NCBI GenBank assembly: GCA_965200115.1
Contig: OZ241336.1
Coordinates: 3,968,001 to 4,032,000, forward strand
Length of the DNA: 64,000 bases
Source: JAPOUP01 sp026708635
GTDB taxonomy: Bacteria > Pseudomonadota > Alphaproteobacteria > Rhodobacterales > Rhodobacteraceae
Reading direction: 5' to 3'
Position numbers and translations under genes: made by a program. How positions within the stretch are numbered: the first letter of the stretch is position 1; each line of letters starts with the position of its first letter. Positions 55,239 to 64,000 of this stretch are shown here, one piece after another. The notes under the pieces were generated by a model, which saw only the letters and a program-made list of their open reading frames with translations, did not search any database and was not told the DNA's origin.

Positions 55239-56240
55239 TCATACCGGGCGAGCGAGAACGCGCGGAATCGATAGCCAGACCGCGGTGTGTTCCGGCAAAA
55301 CCCGCCGTTCGTCGTCCTTCCACGGCAATGTCACTCTCTGTCCCTCCACATCCACGACGTAATGGCCGTTTTCCCCGACGGCCTCGATGACGCGGGCCTG
55401 AAGGGAAAGCGCGGCATTCGACTTTCCCGGTGGATTTGTTGAAACCAGATATTCATTGCCCAGCAGCAACGCCCAGGTTTCGCCCGGCCGCCCCCGCCCC
55501 TTCACCTGAACCGAAACACCGCCGATCGCCAGTTCCAGACAGTTTCCCCGAACTTGGACGACCTGCCCCACTAGACGGGGTGCCGTTTCCGACCAACCGT
55601 CCAGTTCTCCATCGCGGATCCTGAGTATCCTGTCAGCGAGAAACGCCAATTCCTCCACGGAATGGCTGACGTAGAGCGCCGGAACCCCGAATTCGGAAAC
55701 GGCGCGGGAGATATACGGCATCAATCCGGCCTTGCGGGCCTGGTCAAGACCCGCGAGCGGTTCGTCCATAAGCAGGATCCGGGGGCCGGAGGCAAGTGCG
55801 CGTCCGAGCGCGACCCGCTGCATTTCCCCACCCGAAAGGGTCGTCGGCATCCTGCGCAGGAGCGGACGCAGATCCAGAGCCTTGACTATGGCGTCAACCC
55901 GATCCGGGCCAACGCCACGACGAACGGCACCGTAACGCAGGTTTTCCGTAACATCGAGATGCGGAAAAAGCCTGGCGTCCTGAAAGACATAGCCGATTTT
56001 CCTGCTTCCCGCATCCAGCCCGCTCCATCTTTCGCCGGCGAAATAGACATGCCCTTCGACTGTCGGCTCCAACCCGGCAATCGCGCGTAGCAGCGTGGTC
56101 TTCCCGCTACCGGAGGGTCCGGACAGCGCCGTTATTCCAGTGAGTGGAATCTTTTCGGCGGCGTTCAGGACAAAGTCCCCCAACCGCAATGTCAGGCTGA
56201 ACTCAAGGAGATCAGGCACCTGCCCACACCCCCCGCCCAT
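55239..56240 (-). CDS. modC: Molybdate ABC transporter ATPase ModC
   Basis: ATPase of the molybdate importer, 333 residues. Walker A GPSGSGKTTLLRAI, Q-loop YVFQDARLFPHL, signature LSGGEMQRVALGRALA, Walker B ILLMDEPLAGLDQ and H-loop YVSHSVEELAFLAD, followed by the C-terminal molybdate-binding-like regulatory domain (about 230-333). ATG 56240 overlaps modB by 29 bases; a GTG at 56219 is an alternative. Minus-strand operon modA-modB-modC. Confidence 0.92.
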   Translation of the reverse strand: MGGGCGQVPDLLEFSLTLRLGDFVLNAAEKIPLTGITALSGPSGSGKTTLLRAIAGLEPTVEGHVYFAGERWSGLDAGSRKIGYVFQDARLFPHLDVTENLRYGAVRRGVGPDRVDAIVKALDLRPLLRRMPTTLSGGEMQRVALGRALASGPRILLMDEPLAGLDQARKAGLMPYISRAVSEFGVPALYVSHSVEELAFLADRILRIRDGELDGWSETAPRLVGQVVQVRGNCLELAIGGVSVQVKGRGRPGETWALLLGNEYLVSTNPPGKSNAALSLQARVIEAVGENGHYVVDVEGQRVTLPWKDDERRVLPEHTAVWLSIPRVLARPV

Positions 56241-56883
56241 TCATCCTGTACACGATGGTCAGCACGATAAAGCTGAACACCAGAAGTCCGCCGGAAAGCA
56301 GGTGCGCGCTTGCGTAGTCCAGTGTCTCGACGGCTGAATAGATCTCTATGGAGATCAGACGTGTCTGACCGGGGATGTTGCCTCCAACCATCAGGACAAC
56401 ACCGAACTCTCCGACCGTGTGCGCGAAACTCAGCACCGCGGCCGTCAAGACGCCGCGACGTGAGAGAGGCAGCGCCACACTCCTGAACGCATCCCAGCGG
56501 GACGCACCAAGCGTCGCGGCCGCCTCCATCATACCTCGACCAACCGACTGGAACGCCCCCTGGAGTGGCTGCACCGCGAAAGGCAGAGAATAAAACACCG
56601 ACGCGATCACGAGGCCGGAAAAACTGAAAGTCAGTGACTCCCCGGTCAGCGTAACCCAGAACGCACCGACGGGGCTCGCCGGACTCATCAATATCAGAAG
56701 ATAGAATCCGAGAACCGTCGGAGGAAGTACCAACGGCATGGCCGTAAGCGCCTCAACAGCCGGCTTGATCCGTGAGGCCGTACCTGCAAGCCACCAGGCG
56801 AGCGGTATGGAGATCACCACGAGAATAACCGTAGTGACACCCGCAAGCTGAAGCGTCAGCCAAACGGAACTCCAGAGGCTCAA
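56212..56883 (-). CDS. modB: Molybdate ABC transporter permease ModB
   Basis: Inner-membrane permease of 223 residues with five membrane segments. Family features are LVLPPTVLGFYLLILM, the EAA loop LGASRWDAFRSVALPLSRRG and HTVGEFGVVLMVGGN. The start is a TTG that overlaps the modA stop (TTGA), indicating translational coupling. Confidence 0.92.
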   Translation of the reverse strand: MSLWSSVWLTLQLAGVTTVILVVISIPLAWWLAGTASRIKPAVEALTAMPLVLPPTVLGFYLLILMSPASPVGAFWVTLTGESLTFSFSGLVIASVFYSLPFAVQPLQGAFQSVGRGMMEAAATLGASRWDAFRSVALPLSRRGVLTAAVLSFAHTVGEFGVVLMVGGNIPGQTRLISIEIYSAVETLDYASAHLLSGGLLVFSFIVLTIVYRMNGRGVWAGA

Positions 56884-57626
56884 GGAGGAACTCCGTATCC
56901 TGCCTCCGTCATGATCTCCACCGCGGTGGGGAGATCCAGGAATTCATAGAAGGCATGCGCCGCCCCGCTGACTTCCCGACGTATCATGAGAGCCGCATCC
57001 TGACGGATCGTTTCATGAAACGTAGCGGGCACTTCATGAAACGCTATCCGGTCCGCATGTTCAATTGCCAGAGAGAGCGCGACAAGCCCAATGTCGGCGT
57101 TGCCGGTGGCGACAAAGGCGAATGCTTGGGCGACGCTCTCACCGAGCACGATCCCGTTGCGCCAATCGCTTCCACGAACTGTCTCGATAACGGAGCGGGC
57201 CGCCCGCCCGTAGGGTGCCACAGCCGGATCCGCGACCGCGACACGCAGATCCTGCCGAGAAAGGATGTCCTGTATCGATCCCGTCATCGATGCGTCATTA
57301 TATACGAGCGCCAGGCGGCCGACCGCATAAGGTTTGGGGCTGCCTTCGACCAGAAATCCACCACTGGCCAGCCGTGCCGGACGATCCGCATCGGCGCTTA
57401 GGAAGACGTCGTATGGCGCTCCAGCCACGATCTGCGCGTATAGCTTGCCGGTTGACCCGTGCACGAGGATCACTTCGTGACCTGTCTCATTCATGAACGC
57501 AGCCGAAATGTCCCGCGCCGTGGAGAGAAAGTTCGTGGCGACCGCAACCGTAGCCTCTTCGGACTGCGCCGCCGTGGAGAGAGTTGCCACCAGGCCGCTG
57601 AGTAGCAAAAGGATCCGAAAAGTCAT
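56880..57626 (-). CDS. modA: Molybdate ABC transporter, periplasmic molybdate-binding protein
   Basis: Binds molybdate or tungstate in the periplasm. From ATG 57626 it has a typical signal peptide (MTFRILLLLSGLVATLSTA), giving 248 residues; the open frame extends upstream without features. Oxyanion-site motifs: VAVATNFLS, HGSTGKLYAQI and GAPYDVFLSADADRP. In the C-terminal half ESVAQAFAFVATGNADIGLV is typical of ModA. No ModE-like palindrome was recognised upstream. Confidence 0.92.
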   Translation of the reverse strand: MTFRILLLLSGLVATLSTAAQSEEATVAVATNFLSTARDISAAFMNETGHEVILVHGSTGKLYAQIVAGAPYDVFLSADADRPARLASGGFLVEGSPKPYAVGRLALVYNDASMTGSIQDILSRQDLRVAVADPAVAPYGRAARSVIETVRGSDWRNGIVLGESVAQAFAFVATGNADIGLVALSLAIEHADRIAFHEVPATFHETIRQDAALMIRREVSGAAHAFYEFLDLPTAVEIMTEAGYGVPP

Positions 57627-58679
57627 GGCGTGAATTGGCCTAGGCAACGGACGTTTCGCAACCCCGTAATTGGCGGTCACTATCTTTATGGCCCGTTTTT
57701 GGGCCGAATCCGGCACGGCACCATCGACTCAGGACGGATTGATTCGCGGGGGAGTCCCGCGCTTCCCCGGCGCTATGGGGGCATTCGTAGCCAACCATCA
57801 AGATGGCCGAATACCGCTACCGGCATCTCAATGACCGTTACATAGCTCCATGACCCGGCGTGGGCGCAACCTCTCATCAATTCGGCCCGGGTGCGGCCAT
57901 ACGCGCGACATCTTCATTGCCGACAATGACAGCACCGCCGAAGAGAAGGCAGAAGCGGGAGTGTCCTTTATCATTGCGCTATGCAGTGTCCATCGACCCG
58001 CATCGCGGCCCGTTCGTTTACCATCCCGCAGTGGTGCCAATTGGGGTCACGGCCCGGGCCGTGAGTAAACGGAAATGAAGCCCTGTTTGGTCTTGCCGTC
58101 CAGTCATCGGCATCGGTTTTGACAAGAGGCGCTTCTGCCTGAGCCTCGGGTTTCCGATGCCGTTACATGGAAGGCGGTCAAGGTCTCCCGGATCGGTAGC
58201 GTGTCAAGCTTCGCCTCGGAGGGGTCATGGGTCGGTTTGAGAATCGTAAACGTGATGGGCGCAACGGCGACCGTCCGGTCGCCGTTGTCTGTCGGTGTCT
58301 ATCTGACAAAAGACGTTCGCGCACCTTAATGGAACGGGCGAAACGCTTTTGCCTGGATCGCCCTGTCCGGGCTGTGACGAGAACCCGCCTGTAGGACTCA
58401 GGGAATCGGACGCGGATAGCCGAATCGGCAATAGGCCGGATGCCGCGATGCGGGCACGTCCGGTCTTGCGGAAGATCGGAAACGGCCTCTCCTGCCCGGC
58501 CCAGAGAACCGACGGACGGATCGCTCATGAAAAACGCGCTCTGCCGCCACAAACGTCTTGCGACACCATATGACCAAGGTTATGGGCATTCTAGGCGTTT
58601 CCGACAGGCCGTCAGATCCGGTTCATCTCGCCGTCCCGGGAATGTCGGCAAGTGACATGCATGAGGAAGTGAGATTGCC
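57627..58679. other. Long region without a recognised gene between modA and the first orphan paralogue
   Basis: About 1050 bases. Open frames on both strands are short, lack ribosome binding sites and show no family motif; some have arginine-rich compositions typical of antisense of real coding DNA, so a decayed gene cannot be excluded. No tRNA or CRISPR-like repeat. Confidence 0.35.
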
Positions 58680-59795
58680 GTGAGTGTCTCGGAAGGTTGG
58701 GCCTACACGGAGGAGTGTTTGCCGCAGGTGGCGGACTCCATGGGCCATTTGCTGACAAGGATCCGGCCGCATGTTTCCAACCGCCTCATTGCCGGGCCGG
58801 GTTGGGTACGCCTGATCGACCGCGCTCGCGAAATTCCGGTAACGATGGCGGCGTTTCCGTTTGGGTTCGAGGTTCGGCTCGAAGACCCTGAGCCGAGAGC
58901 TGACTTCGGCGTTTCGCTGGTTGGCGACAGCCGAACGGCTGCGCATTACCAGAACGGGGATCGTGTGCAAGATCCATCGACTGCGGGCCCGGCGTGGTTC
59001 CTGAACGAGACCGACCGTGAAAGTTCGCTTCTCCGCAGCGTCGTAGGCAGGACGATGCTGCTCGAATACGATATCGAAGTCGCGGAGAACGGGACGAGAC
59101 CGGATCCGGGGATATTCCTCTATCCCATCAACGACGCGTTGGCGTCCGGCGGAGGGCGGCTTCGTGAGTTGCATGCGGTTCATGACGCGCTGGTCATCGC
59201 CGGCGGATGGAGCCCGGACGCCGCGGAGCGCCGACAGGTTGATCGGCTGTACGGGGTGTTGGCGCCGAATACCATTATCAGGGCCTTTGGCACTTTCCCG
59301 TCACGGGAAAGGACGATGCGGTTCGCCGTGACGGGCTTCACGAAAGCTGAGGATGTGTCGGTGTTCCTGGACCGTGCGGGCTGGCCCGGGAACTCTTCAG
59401 CCGCTGGCGACGTCGTGTCGTTCTTCGACGAGCGTAAGGCCTTTGCCTATCTTGGACTGCATTTCGACATTACCGCGGACGGTGTGGGGCCGAACCTGGG
59501 ACTGAGCTTCTTTGCTCACCAAAAGGAGTGGTTGAGGGACATAAGGCACTGGACTCCCGTTATAAGCGCTATCGGTGAACGGGGATTGGCCCTGCCCGGG
59601 AAACTGGCGGAATTTTCCAGGTGGTCAACCGGATCGGAGACCCTGCTTGCCAAATCAGGTCCCATCAGGCTTTTTCGGGGAATACACCACATCAAGCTCG
59701 CGATGACCGGGGACCAGATCGGATCGGTTAAGGGCTACGTCTTTTTCTTAATGATCGCCGATCAACCGAAACGCCGCGTTGCGTCGGGGTTGTAG
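58680..59795 (+). CDS. Protein of unknown family, paralogue of the one at 61541
   Basis: 371 residues, GTG start. I do not recognise a family. No signal peptide or membrane segment is evident. It shares recognisable segments, in order, with the 382-residue protein at 61541: an N-terminal F-G/P-L-x-x-x-L region followed by GVSL-G-x-R/T-A, a central G-x-FP...RF-V-GF block, a GW motif, D-(I/V)-T-A-x-GVG, and a C-terminal IHH-x-x-x-(M/A)...VFFL. Identity in the best block is roughly 30 percent by eye. The pair flanks a SAM methyltransferase. A soluble enzyme or substrate-binding protein of a biosynthetic pathway is likely. Both are bounded by mobile DNA on the right. Confidence 0.75.
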   Translation: MSVSEGWAYTEECLPQVADSMGHLLTRIRPHVSNRLIAGPGWVRLIDRAREIPVTMAAFPFGFEVRLEDPEPRADFGVSLVGDSRTAAHYQNGDRVQDPSTAGPAWFLNETDRESSLLRSVVGRTMLLEYDIEVAENGTRPDPGIFLYPINDALASGGGRLRELHAVHDALVIAGGWSPDAAERRQVDRLYGVLAPNTIIRAFGTFPSRERTMRFAVTGFTKAEDVSVFLDRAGWPGNSSAAGDVVSFFDERKAFAYLGLHFDITADGVGPNLGLSFFAHQKEWLRDIRHWTPVISAIGERGLALPGKLAEFSRWSTGSETLLAKSGPIRLFRGIHHIKLAMTGDQIGSVKGYVFFLMIADQPKRRVASGL

Positions 59796-59819
59796 GAAAG
59801 AGGATTAGAGCAATAGAGC

Positions 59820-60776
59820 ATGAAGAGCGATATGCAGAAGAAGAGTCCATCAGGACCCGACGGAGGTGAGGTTGACCAATCCGCAGCGAATCATGAACTT
59901 TTGGCCGCGCGCTATTATGATGATGTAACCACAAACTTTTACGTGGCGTTTTGGCATTCGGAGCACATTCACTGGGGACTGTTCAAGTCCGGGGAATACC
60001 CTACCCTACGGAAAAAGGCGAAGCCTTCATCGTGGCGAGACGGGCGGGCGAACCTGACGCGCGGGCTGGAGCGCATGATCGAAGCTGTCGTCACTCCCGC
60101 CGGAATCACTAAAGACCATCATGTAGTGGATGCAGGCTGCGGATTAGGCGGGACGGCGCTCTATCTTGCGAGGACCCGAGGCTGTGAGGTCACGGGCGTT
60201 AACGTGAGCAATGTTCAGCTGGAAATCGCCCGGCAGAAGGCGAAGGATGCAGGACTGGAAAGCCGCGTCGGCTTCAAGTACGGGAATTGCTCTGTCCATT
60301 TGCCGTTCGACGATGCTTCAGTCGACGTCGTGGTCAACCTGGAAAGTGCCTGTCACTACAGCGATAGGGCGCAGTTCCTGAATGAAATTCACCGGATCCT
60401 GAGACCCGGCGGGCGCATCGCCGCCTCTGACTGGTTGGTCAGCGCGGGAACGTCCGCCGAGCAGTATGAGAAATATATCCAGCCGATATGCCATCATTGG
60501 GTTATTCCGGGTCTGGAAAGCCTGTCCAGTTATCAAGAGAAGCTGCGAGATGCGGAACTGACTGTACTGGAATGCAAGGGGTTCGAGGGCGGGGATATCG
60601 GCAACCCACGGCTCCTGGAGAATTATTGCCGGATCATGAAGGGACTGAAATTTTGTCACCTTCTACCGGCGAAGCTGCAGTCGCTAATGCCCGGCATTGA
60701 AGCTATTATCACAGCATGGGAACTCGGACACTACGAAGTTGGGCGCTATTGCGCCGCGAAGCCTGGCGGCGTGTGA
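59820..60776 (+). CDS. Class I SAM-dependent methyltransferase
   Basis: 318 residues, Rossmann-fold methyltransferase. The N-terminal ARYYDDVTTNFYVAFWHSEH region and HIHWGLF resemble those of small-molecule C/N/O-methyltransferases of the UbiE / sterol / tocopherol group. Motif I is VVDAGCGLGGTALYLA, post-I VTGVNVSNVQLEIARQKA, motif II/III DVVVNLESACHYSDRAQFL and RILRPGGRIAASDWL. The substrate is unknown. It starts 24 bases after the first orphan paralogue on the same strand and is probably in an operon with it. Confidence 0.88.
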   Translation: MKSDMQKKSPSGPDGGEVDQSAANHELLAARYYDDVTTNFYVAFWHSEHIHWGLFKSGEYPTLRKKAKPSSWRDGRANLTRGLERMIEAVVTPAGITKDHHVVDAGCGLGGTALYLARTRGCEVTGVNVSNVQLEIARQKAKDAGLESRVGFKYGNCSVHLPFDDASVDVVVNLESACHYSDRAQFLNEIHRILRPGGRIAASDWLVSAGTSAEQYEKYIQPICHHWVIPGLESLSSYQEKLRDAELTVLECKGFEGGDIGNPRLLENYCRIMKGLKFCHLLPAKLQSLMPGIEAIITAWELGHYEVGRYCAAKPGGV

Positions 60777-61540
60777 TCGTGTGTCACGATGTCTTGATAG
60801 CGTTCGCGCCGGTCCGACAGGAGACCGTCCATGCCGACTGACCGCTCCGCCGTGTCGCCGAAGCGTGTCCCGCCGCCCGATCAGATGTTTACCGGAAGGC
60901 AGACGCTGAGCGTCCCGAAAAATCTTGGCATGTTCCTCTCTCCTGCTGGCAATGCACTGGCGGTAGGCGATGATCCCTTGTGTGAGCTGAATACGGTTTG
61001 CGACGCGGTGCGGAGCGATTCGCTCCGTGCTCACGGGACTGGAGGCCGAGCATGATGAGGATGCTTCCTACTTGCATGCCTTCTGACCGCCGACACCGGA
61101 CGCCTTATTGTGACGTAACGGGAAATGTCTCGGGCCCGGGGCCGGGAGCGGTTCCATCCGGCAGTGGGCAGAAGTGGCTGAATGGCATTCGATTCCGGAA
61201 GGCGCCTGCCGGCGGTGTTAACGAACGGAGCCATGCCCTCTCAGGTGAGCCGGAAAAGCTGGCCGAACGGTCTTACGACCAGATCTGGCCCAATCAAGCT
61301 CGCGCCGGCGTGCCCAGAAATATCAGACCAGGATTGCCCAGTGCAGGGTCGGGAAAGAGCGGCCTGTATCTTCTTTCTAACCTGCGCCCGGCTCGTTGGC
61401 ATCGCAAAGTCGGGTCGGAAGGCATAACAGCCTGTGCCCTGGAGGCGCGCCGTGGAGGCGGACGGACGGGGGCTTGCCGGCATCCATGTGCCGGGTGGAA
61501 TGCACGATCGCGCGTGCGCGTTCTCGACTGCCAAAGCTAG
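60777..61540. other. Gap between the methyltransferase and the second orphan paralogue
   Basis: About 760 bases. Apart from the small frame at 60831 no gene was recognised. It may represent decayed DNA or an untranslated leader for the second paralogue. Confidence 0.35.
60831..61055 (+). CDS. Small hypothetical open frame
   Basis: 74 residues from ATG 60831, with AGGAG seven bases upstream, a good ribosome binding site. The protein has two Cys (DPLCELNTVCDAV) and a Gly/Ala-ending tail (HGTGGRA). No family recognised; third-codon-position GC is only moderately high. Its position between a methyltransferase and the second paralogue would suit a small peptide substrate, but there is no leader signature. 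Could be chance. Confidence 0.3.
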   Translation: MPTDRSAVSPKRVPPPDQMFTGRQTLSVPKNLGMFLSPAGNALAVGDDPLCELNTVCDAVRSDSLRAHGTGGRA

Positions 61541-62689
61541 ATGGATGCAATGACCTTCAATGACGAATGGGCAGCCAACGAAGATTCCCTTGTCAGGGAA
61601 GCGGGCTCCTTGGGAGACGTGTTTGACCGGATGGACAATACCTTCTCCCCGATGCTTTTTCGTGACCCGGAACTGAGTGATCTTAAGTCCTTTGCGCGCC
61701 ATTTGCCGTCGACACTGGCTGGTTTTCCCCTATGGCTAGGGTTTCCGATCGACGGATCACTGTCTGCCGCCTGTCTGGGCGTGTCGTTACTGGGCGGCAC
61801 CCGATCGGCAGCGCTCCTGAAGGAACAGCAACTCTCTGAAGATGCGGATCCGGTCGCAGCGGTCGCTACCAAACTCCTTGAGAGGATGGTCCCGCAGGGG
61901 TCTCGCCTGAGCCGCGTGGCAGGCAACAGGGTGCTGCTGCACTACAGGGTCGATGCGGGTCGACCTGGGCAGGTGGAGTCCAGTGCCTCGCTTTACCCCG
62001 CCCATGCGGCGCTGGCGGGCGGCGGCGAAGACGGGTGCCTAGAAGACTTCAGGCTGGCGATCGACGCGTTGGCCTCCGTCACGGGCCAACGGCCGGATGA
62101 GGAGCGACGCCGGCATCAGGAACGCGTGTTTCTGGCCATGGAGCCGGATACGCGCATCGGCGCAATCGGCGCTTTCCCGGCTGGGGGAGGCGCACTTCGC
62201 TTCACCGTGCTAGGATTCTCCAACGGGGAAGGCGTGATGTCATTCTTGAATCGCGTCGGCTGGAATGGCCGCACGGCGGCAGTCTTCGACCCGCTTAGGC
62301 GCCTTGAAACGCGAGGCTTTCTTGCCGGAATGCAACTTGGTGTCCAGTTGGACGTCACCGCCGCTGGCGTCGGGGTGCCGCTTGAAGTTCAGATTTTTTC
62401 AGCCGCCACAATCTATGATGACACAGGATGGTTCAAGGAAAAGGGCAGCTGGAGCAAGTTAATGGACGGCCTGCGTGAGGAGGGTTTTGCCGATCCCACG
62501 AAACTTCCGGAACTGAACAACTGGTCGTTTTCGGCCAAGCCCATTTTTGGCCGATCCGGAATCCTGCTGCTTCTTCAGCGGATTCACCATTTCGCGATTA
62601 TGGTGAATGGTGAAGGCGTGCGCCGAATGAATGCCCATGTGTTTTTTCTGTTGTCGCGTTGGCCGCGCGATGCCAAAGGTTCCGGATAA
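61541..62689 (+). CDS. Protein of unknown family, paralogue of the one at 58680
   Basis: 382 residues starting at ATG 61541 (ATGs at 61547 is in frame too, as MDAM). Soluble by appearance. Aligns along most of its length with the 371-residue protein at 58680, including GVSLLGGTRSAALL, a G-A-FP...LRFTVLGFS block, FLNRVGW, LDVTAAGVGV and the C-terminal QRIHHFAIMV...VFFLL. The two arose by duplication and have diverged strongly, which suggests distinct roles in one pathway or a heteromer. Family unknown. It ends 45 bases before an IS5-like element. Confidence 0.75.
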   Translation: MDAMTFNDEWAANEDSLVREAGSLGDVFDRMDNTFSPMLFRDPELSDLKSFARHLPSTLAGFPLWLGFPIDGSLSAACLGVSLLGGTRSAALLKEQQLSEDADPVAAVATKLLERMVPQGSRLSRVAGNRVLLHYRVDAGRPGQVESSASLYPAHAALAGGGEDGCLEDFRLAIDALASVTGQRPDEERRRHQERVFLAMEPDTRIGAIGAFPAGGGALRFTVLGFSNGEGVMSFLNRVGWNGRTAAVFDPLRRLETRGFLAGMQLGVQLDVTAAGVGVPLEVQIFSAATIYDDTGWFKEKGSWSKLMDGLREEGFADPTKLPELNNWSFSAKPIFGRSGILLLLQRIHHFAIMVNGEGVRRMNAHVFFLLSRWPRDAKGSG

Positions 62690-62734
62690 CCACTGTCCCG
62701 TTGATTTCACGGGGAAATCTCGTAACAAACCATG

Positions 62735-62746
62735 GAGCCTCTTGCA
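62735..62746 (+). repeat. Left end of the IS5-like element
   Basis: Twelve bases perfectly inverted at 63964-63975; with the flanking CATG the inverted match is 16 bases. Confidence 0.75.
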
Positions 62747-62844
62747 CAATTATCGCGGTTCCGGCGGCCGTGGCCAGCCTCCGGCGTCCGCCGGGGCGCC
62801 TGAGCCGGGCGCGGCGGGCGTCCGGCGCTGCCGCTGGCGGGGTG

Positions 62845-63834
62845 TCAGACGTTGAGCCGCATCAGCCGGTGAACCGTCAGGGCCAGTATTCCGAAGAACG
62901 GGTGGCAGGCAACCTTGGCGTGCCCGCGCACGCGGACATGGCGTCCCCCGTAGGAGTCCTTCAGGGCGGAGTTGACCCGCTCCACGCCGGGCGCTGCCGG
63001 TGGCGCGCGCGGTCGTGGCGGACGTGGCCCGCCCTGCGCCGGGCCAAGGCCTCCCCGGCGAGGCGCGCCCTGAGCGCCGCGTCCCGGCGGGGGTTGGCGT
63101 CGATTATCGCCACCCGCCCCGCCATGCGGGCGTGGGCGCCGATCTCCCGCGAGTCGCAGACCGCGTCCATGAGCCCGTAGCGGTGATCGACCCTCTCGGC
63201 GGTCATCCGGGCGAGCGGGATGGCGGCCTGGCTGTCGTGGAGCGACGCGGAGGTCAGGACGCGGCTCACCGGGACGTCGCCGTCGGCGGCGTCGATATGG
63301 AGCCTGTAGCCGCGCCAGCTCTCTTTGTATCCCTTCGCGTTCCGCTTGGTGCCCACGTCGCGGGCCTCTCCCGTCCGACGATCGCCGTGGAGTCCCGGGA
63401 GATGTGGCCGACGACCGAACCGTCATAGGCGGCCCTGACCAGCGCCCCGTGCACGCGCCCGTGCGGCCGGGTCTCCGCGAACCACGCGAAGGCGCGGGAG
63501 AACGTGGACTCGCTCGGCACCTCCGACACCCGGCGACCGGCCGCAAAGCCCGCGGCGTCGGATCGTACCCGAGCCGGTCGATCAGGGTCCGCGTGGTCGG
63601 GAGGTCCCACACCGCCCTGGCCGGGAGGGCCCGCGCCAGCGCGTTCCGGTCGGCGGGCGGGTACCCGACGCCGCGGTGGCCGTAATGGAGATGCCGCCCG
63701 ACCGGCGCGAGGCCCGGCACGGCGACGAACCGGCGGTGTATTTCGCCCAGCGGGCCGACCTCCCCGGCGAGGAACGGGAAAAGTTCCCCCTGGAACCGGT
63801 GCCAGGCCTCTGATACGAACTCTCCCACGGACAT
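62845..63834 (-). pseudogene. IS5/IS4-superfamily DDE transposase, multiple frameshifts
   Basis: The protein is spread over three minus-strand frames in the order expected. First frame: the N-terminal MSVGEFVSEAWHRFQGELF, down to IDRLGYDPTPRALR. Second frame: SESTFSRAFAWFAETRPHG and VGHISRDSTAIVGRERP (first catalytic Asp). Third frame: GYRLHIDAADGDVPVS, VLTSASLHDSQAAIPL, YGLMDAVCDSREIGAHARM (second Asp) and IIDANPRRD. Back in the first frame: GVERVNSALKDSYGGRHVRV, the acidic C-terminal motif. At least three frameshifts. Clearly inactive. Confidence 0.8.
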
Positions 63835-63963
63835 GGGGCCGTCTCCCCGTATGTTGTGGTTCTAACACCCCTTTAATACAGGAGGGACGGCTCCATATCC
63901 AGGCCGAGCCGTCGAAAAAAAGCCCGTTTCCCGGCGGGAAAAAACCGCTCGACCGCGGAGTTC

Positions 63964-63975
63964 TGCAAGAGGCTC
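63964..63975 (-). repeat. Right end of the IS5-like element
   Basis: Reverse complement of 62735-62746, followed by CATG (63976-63979). Confidence 0.75.
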
Positions 63976-64000
63976 CATGATCAATAAAGAAAACGCTTGC

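Larger units (their letters stand above)
62735..63975. mobile_element. IS5-like element, decayed transposase but recognisable ends
   Basis: Inverted ends GAGCCTCTTGCA (62735-62746) and its exact reverse complement (63964-63975), with further imperfect matching inwards. Both are flanked by CATG (62731-62734 and 63976-63979), a plausible 4-bp target duplication. The 1241-bp size and single minus-strand transposase fit the IS4/IS5 superfamily. The transposase is broken, so the element is dead unless complemented. Confidence 0.75.

Noticed and set aside
1..64000. CRISPR arrays, tRNA or rRNA genes
   Set aside because: No regularly spaced repeats and no tRNA-like T-arm with matching acceptor stem were found by eye in the intergenic regions.

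Overview
The window is GC-rich bacterial DNA of alphaproteobacterial type. Support for this comes from gene content and order: yicC-gmk; phoR-pstSCAB-phoU-phoB with a long-insert PstA; rpsB-tsf; psuK-psuG; a DUF502 protein; 3-hydroxybutyrate dehydrogenase; and arsC with an aquaporin. A Rhodospirillales-like host is my best guess, not demonstrated. Several genes are broken (a DUF4338 protein, an AAA-ATPase-like protein, an FkbM methyltransferase, IS630-like and IS5-like transposases, a short exonuclease) and insertion sequences are frequent, so the genome looks as if it is gaining mobile DNA and losing genes, as in a host-associated or recently bottlenecked lineage.

Layout. 1-1.7 kb: right end of an IS66-type element with a frameshifted DUF4338 passenger. 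2-4.1 kb: yicC, gmk and a gamma-class carbonic anhydrase, tightly packed. 4.2-5.4 kb: a truncated exonuclease and a secreted beta-helix repeat protein. 5.7-13.5 kb: the complete phosphate regulon, with a Pho box before pstS and a hairpin between pstS and pstC. 13.5-15 kb: gene debris. 15-19.9 kb: a membrane di-iron oxygenase (AlkB-like) fused to a GlnE-like domain, followed by an RND/MMPL exporter. 20-31.5 kb, minus strand: a RiPP cluster of the thiazole/oxazole-modified type. It has a nitrile-hydratase-like-leader precursor that would release the four-residue core Arg-Cys-Cys-Cys, a fused leader-binding/YcaO cyclodehydratase, an HlyD-type secretion protein, a C39-peptidase ABC exporter, a second NHLM-type ABC transporter and an FAD oxidoreductase. 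31.55-34.2 kb: an intact-looking IS1595-type element carrying a DNA methyltransferase-nuclease fusion, inserted about 80 bp upstream of the precursor gene. 34.2-35.5 kb: IS debris. 35.5-44.7 kb: tsf, rpsB, pseudouridine catabolism, DUF502, 3-hydroxybutyrate dehydrogenase, a YejA-like binding protein, arsC and an aquaporin. 45-48 kb: broken FkbM gene and guaB. 48.6-54.8 kb: branched-chain amino acid type ABC transporter (livKGFHM order) and a MocA-like nucleotidyltransferase. 55.2-57.6 kb: modABC on the minus strand. 58.7-62.7 kb: two paralogous proteins of unknown family flanking a SAM methyltransferase. 62.7-64 kb: decayed IS5-like element with terminal repeats and a 4-bp target duplication.

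The most unusual parts are the 15-31.5 kb stretch and the 58.7-62.7 kb paralogue pair. In the first, the precursor, YcaO enzyme, peptidase and exporters together describe a pathway that would heterocyclise up to three adjacent cysteines, cut off the leader and export a tiny peptide. No flavin dehydrogenase of the usual type is visible, and the cluster abuts two oxidative enzymes (the AlkB-GlnE fusion and the FAD oxidoreductase) plus an RND exporter. Whether these belong to the pathway is inference from position only.
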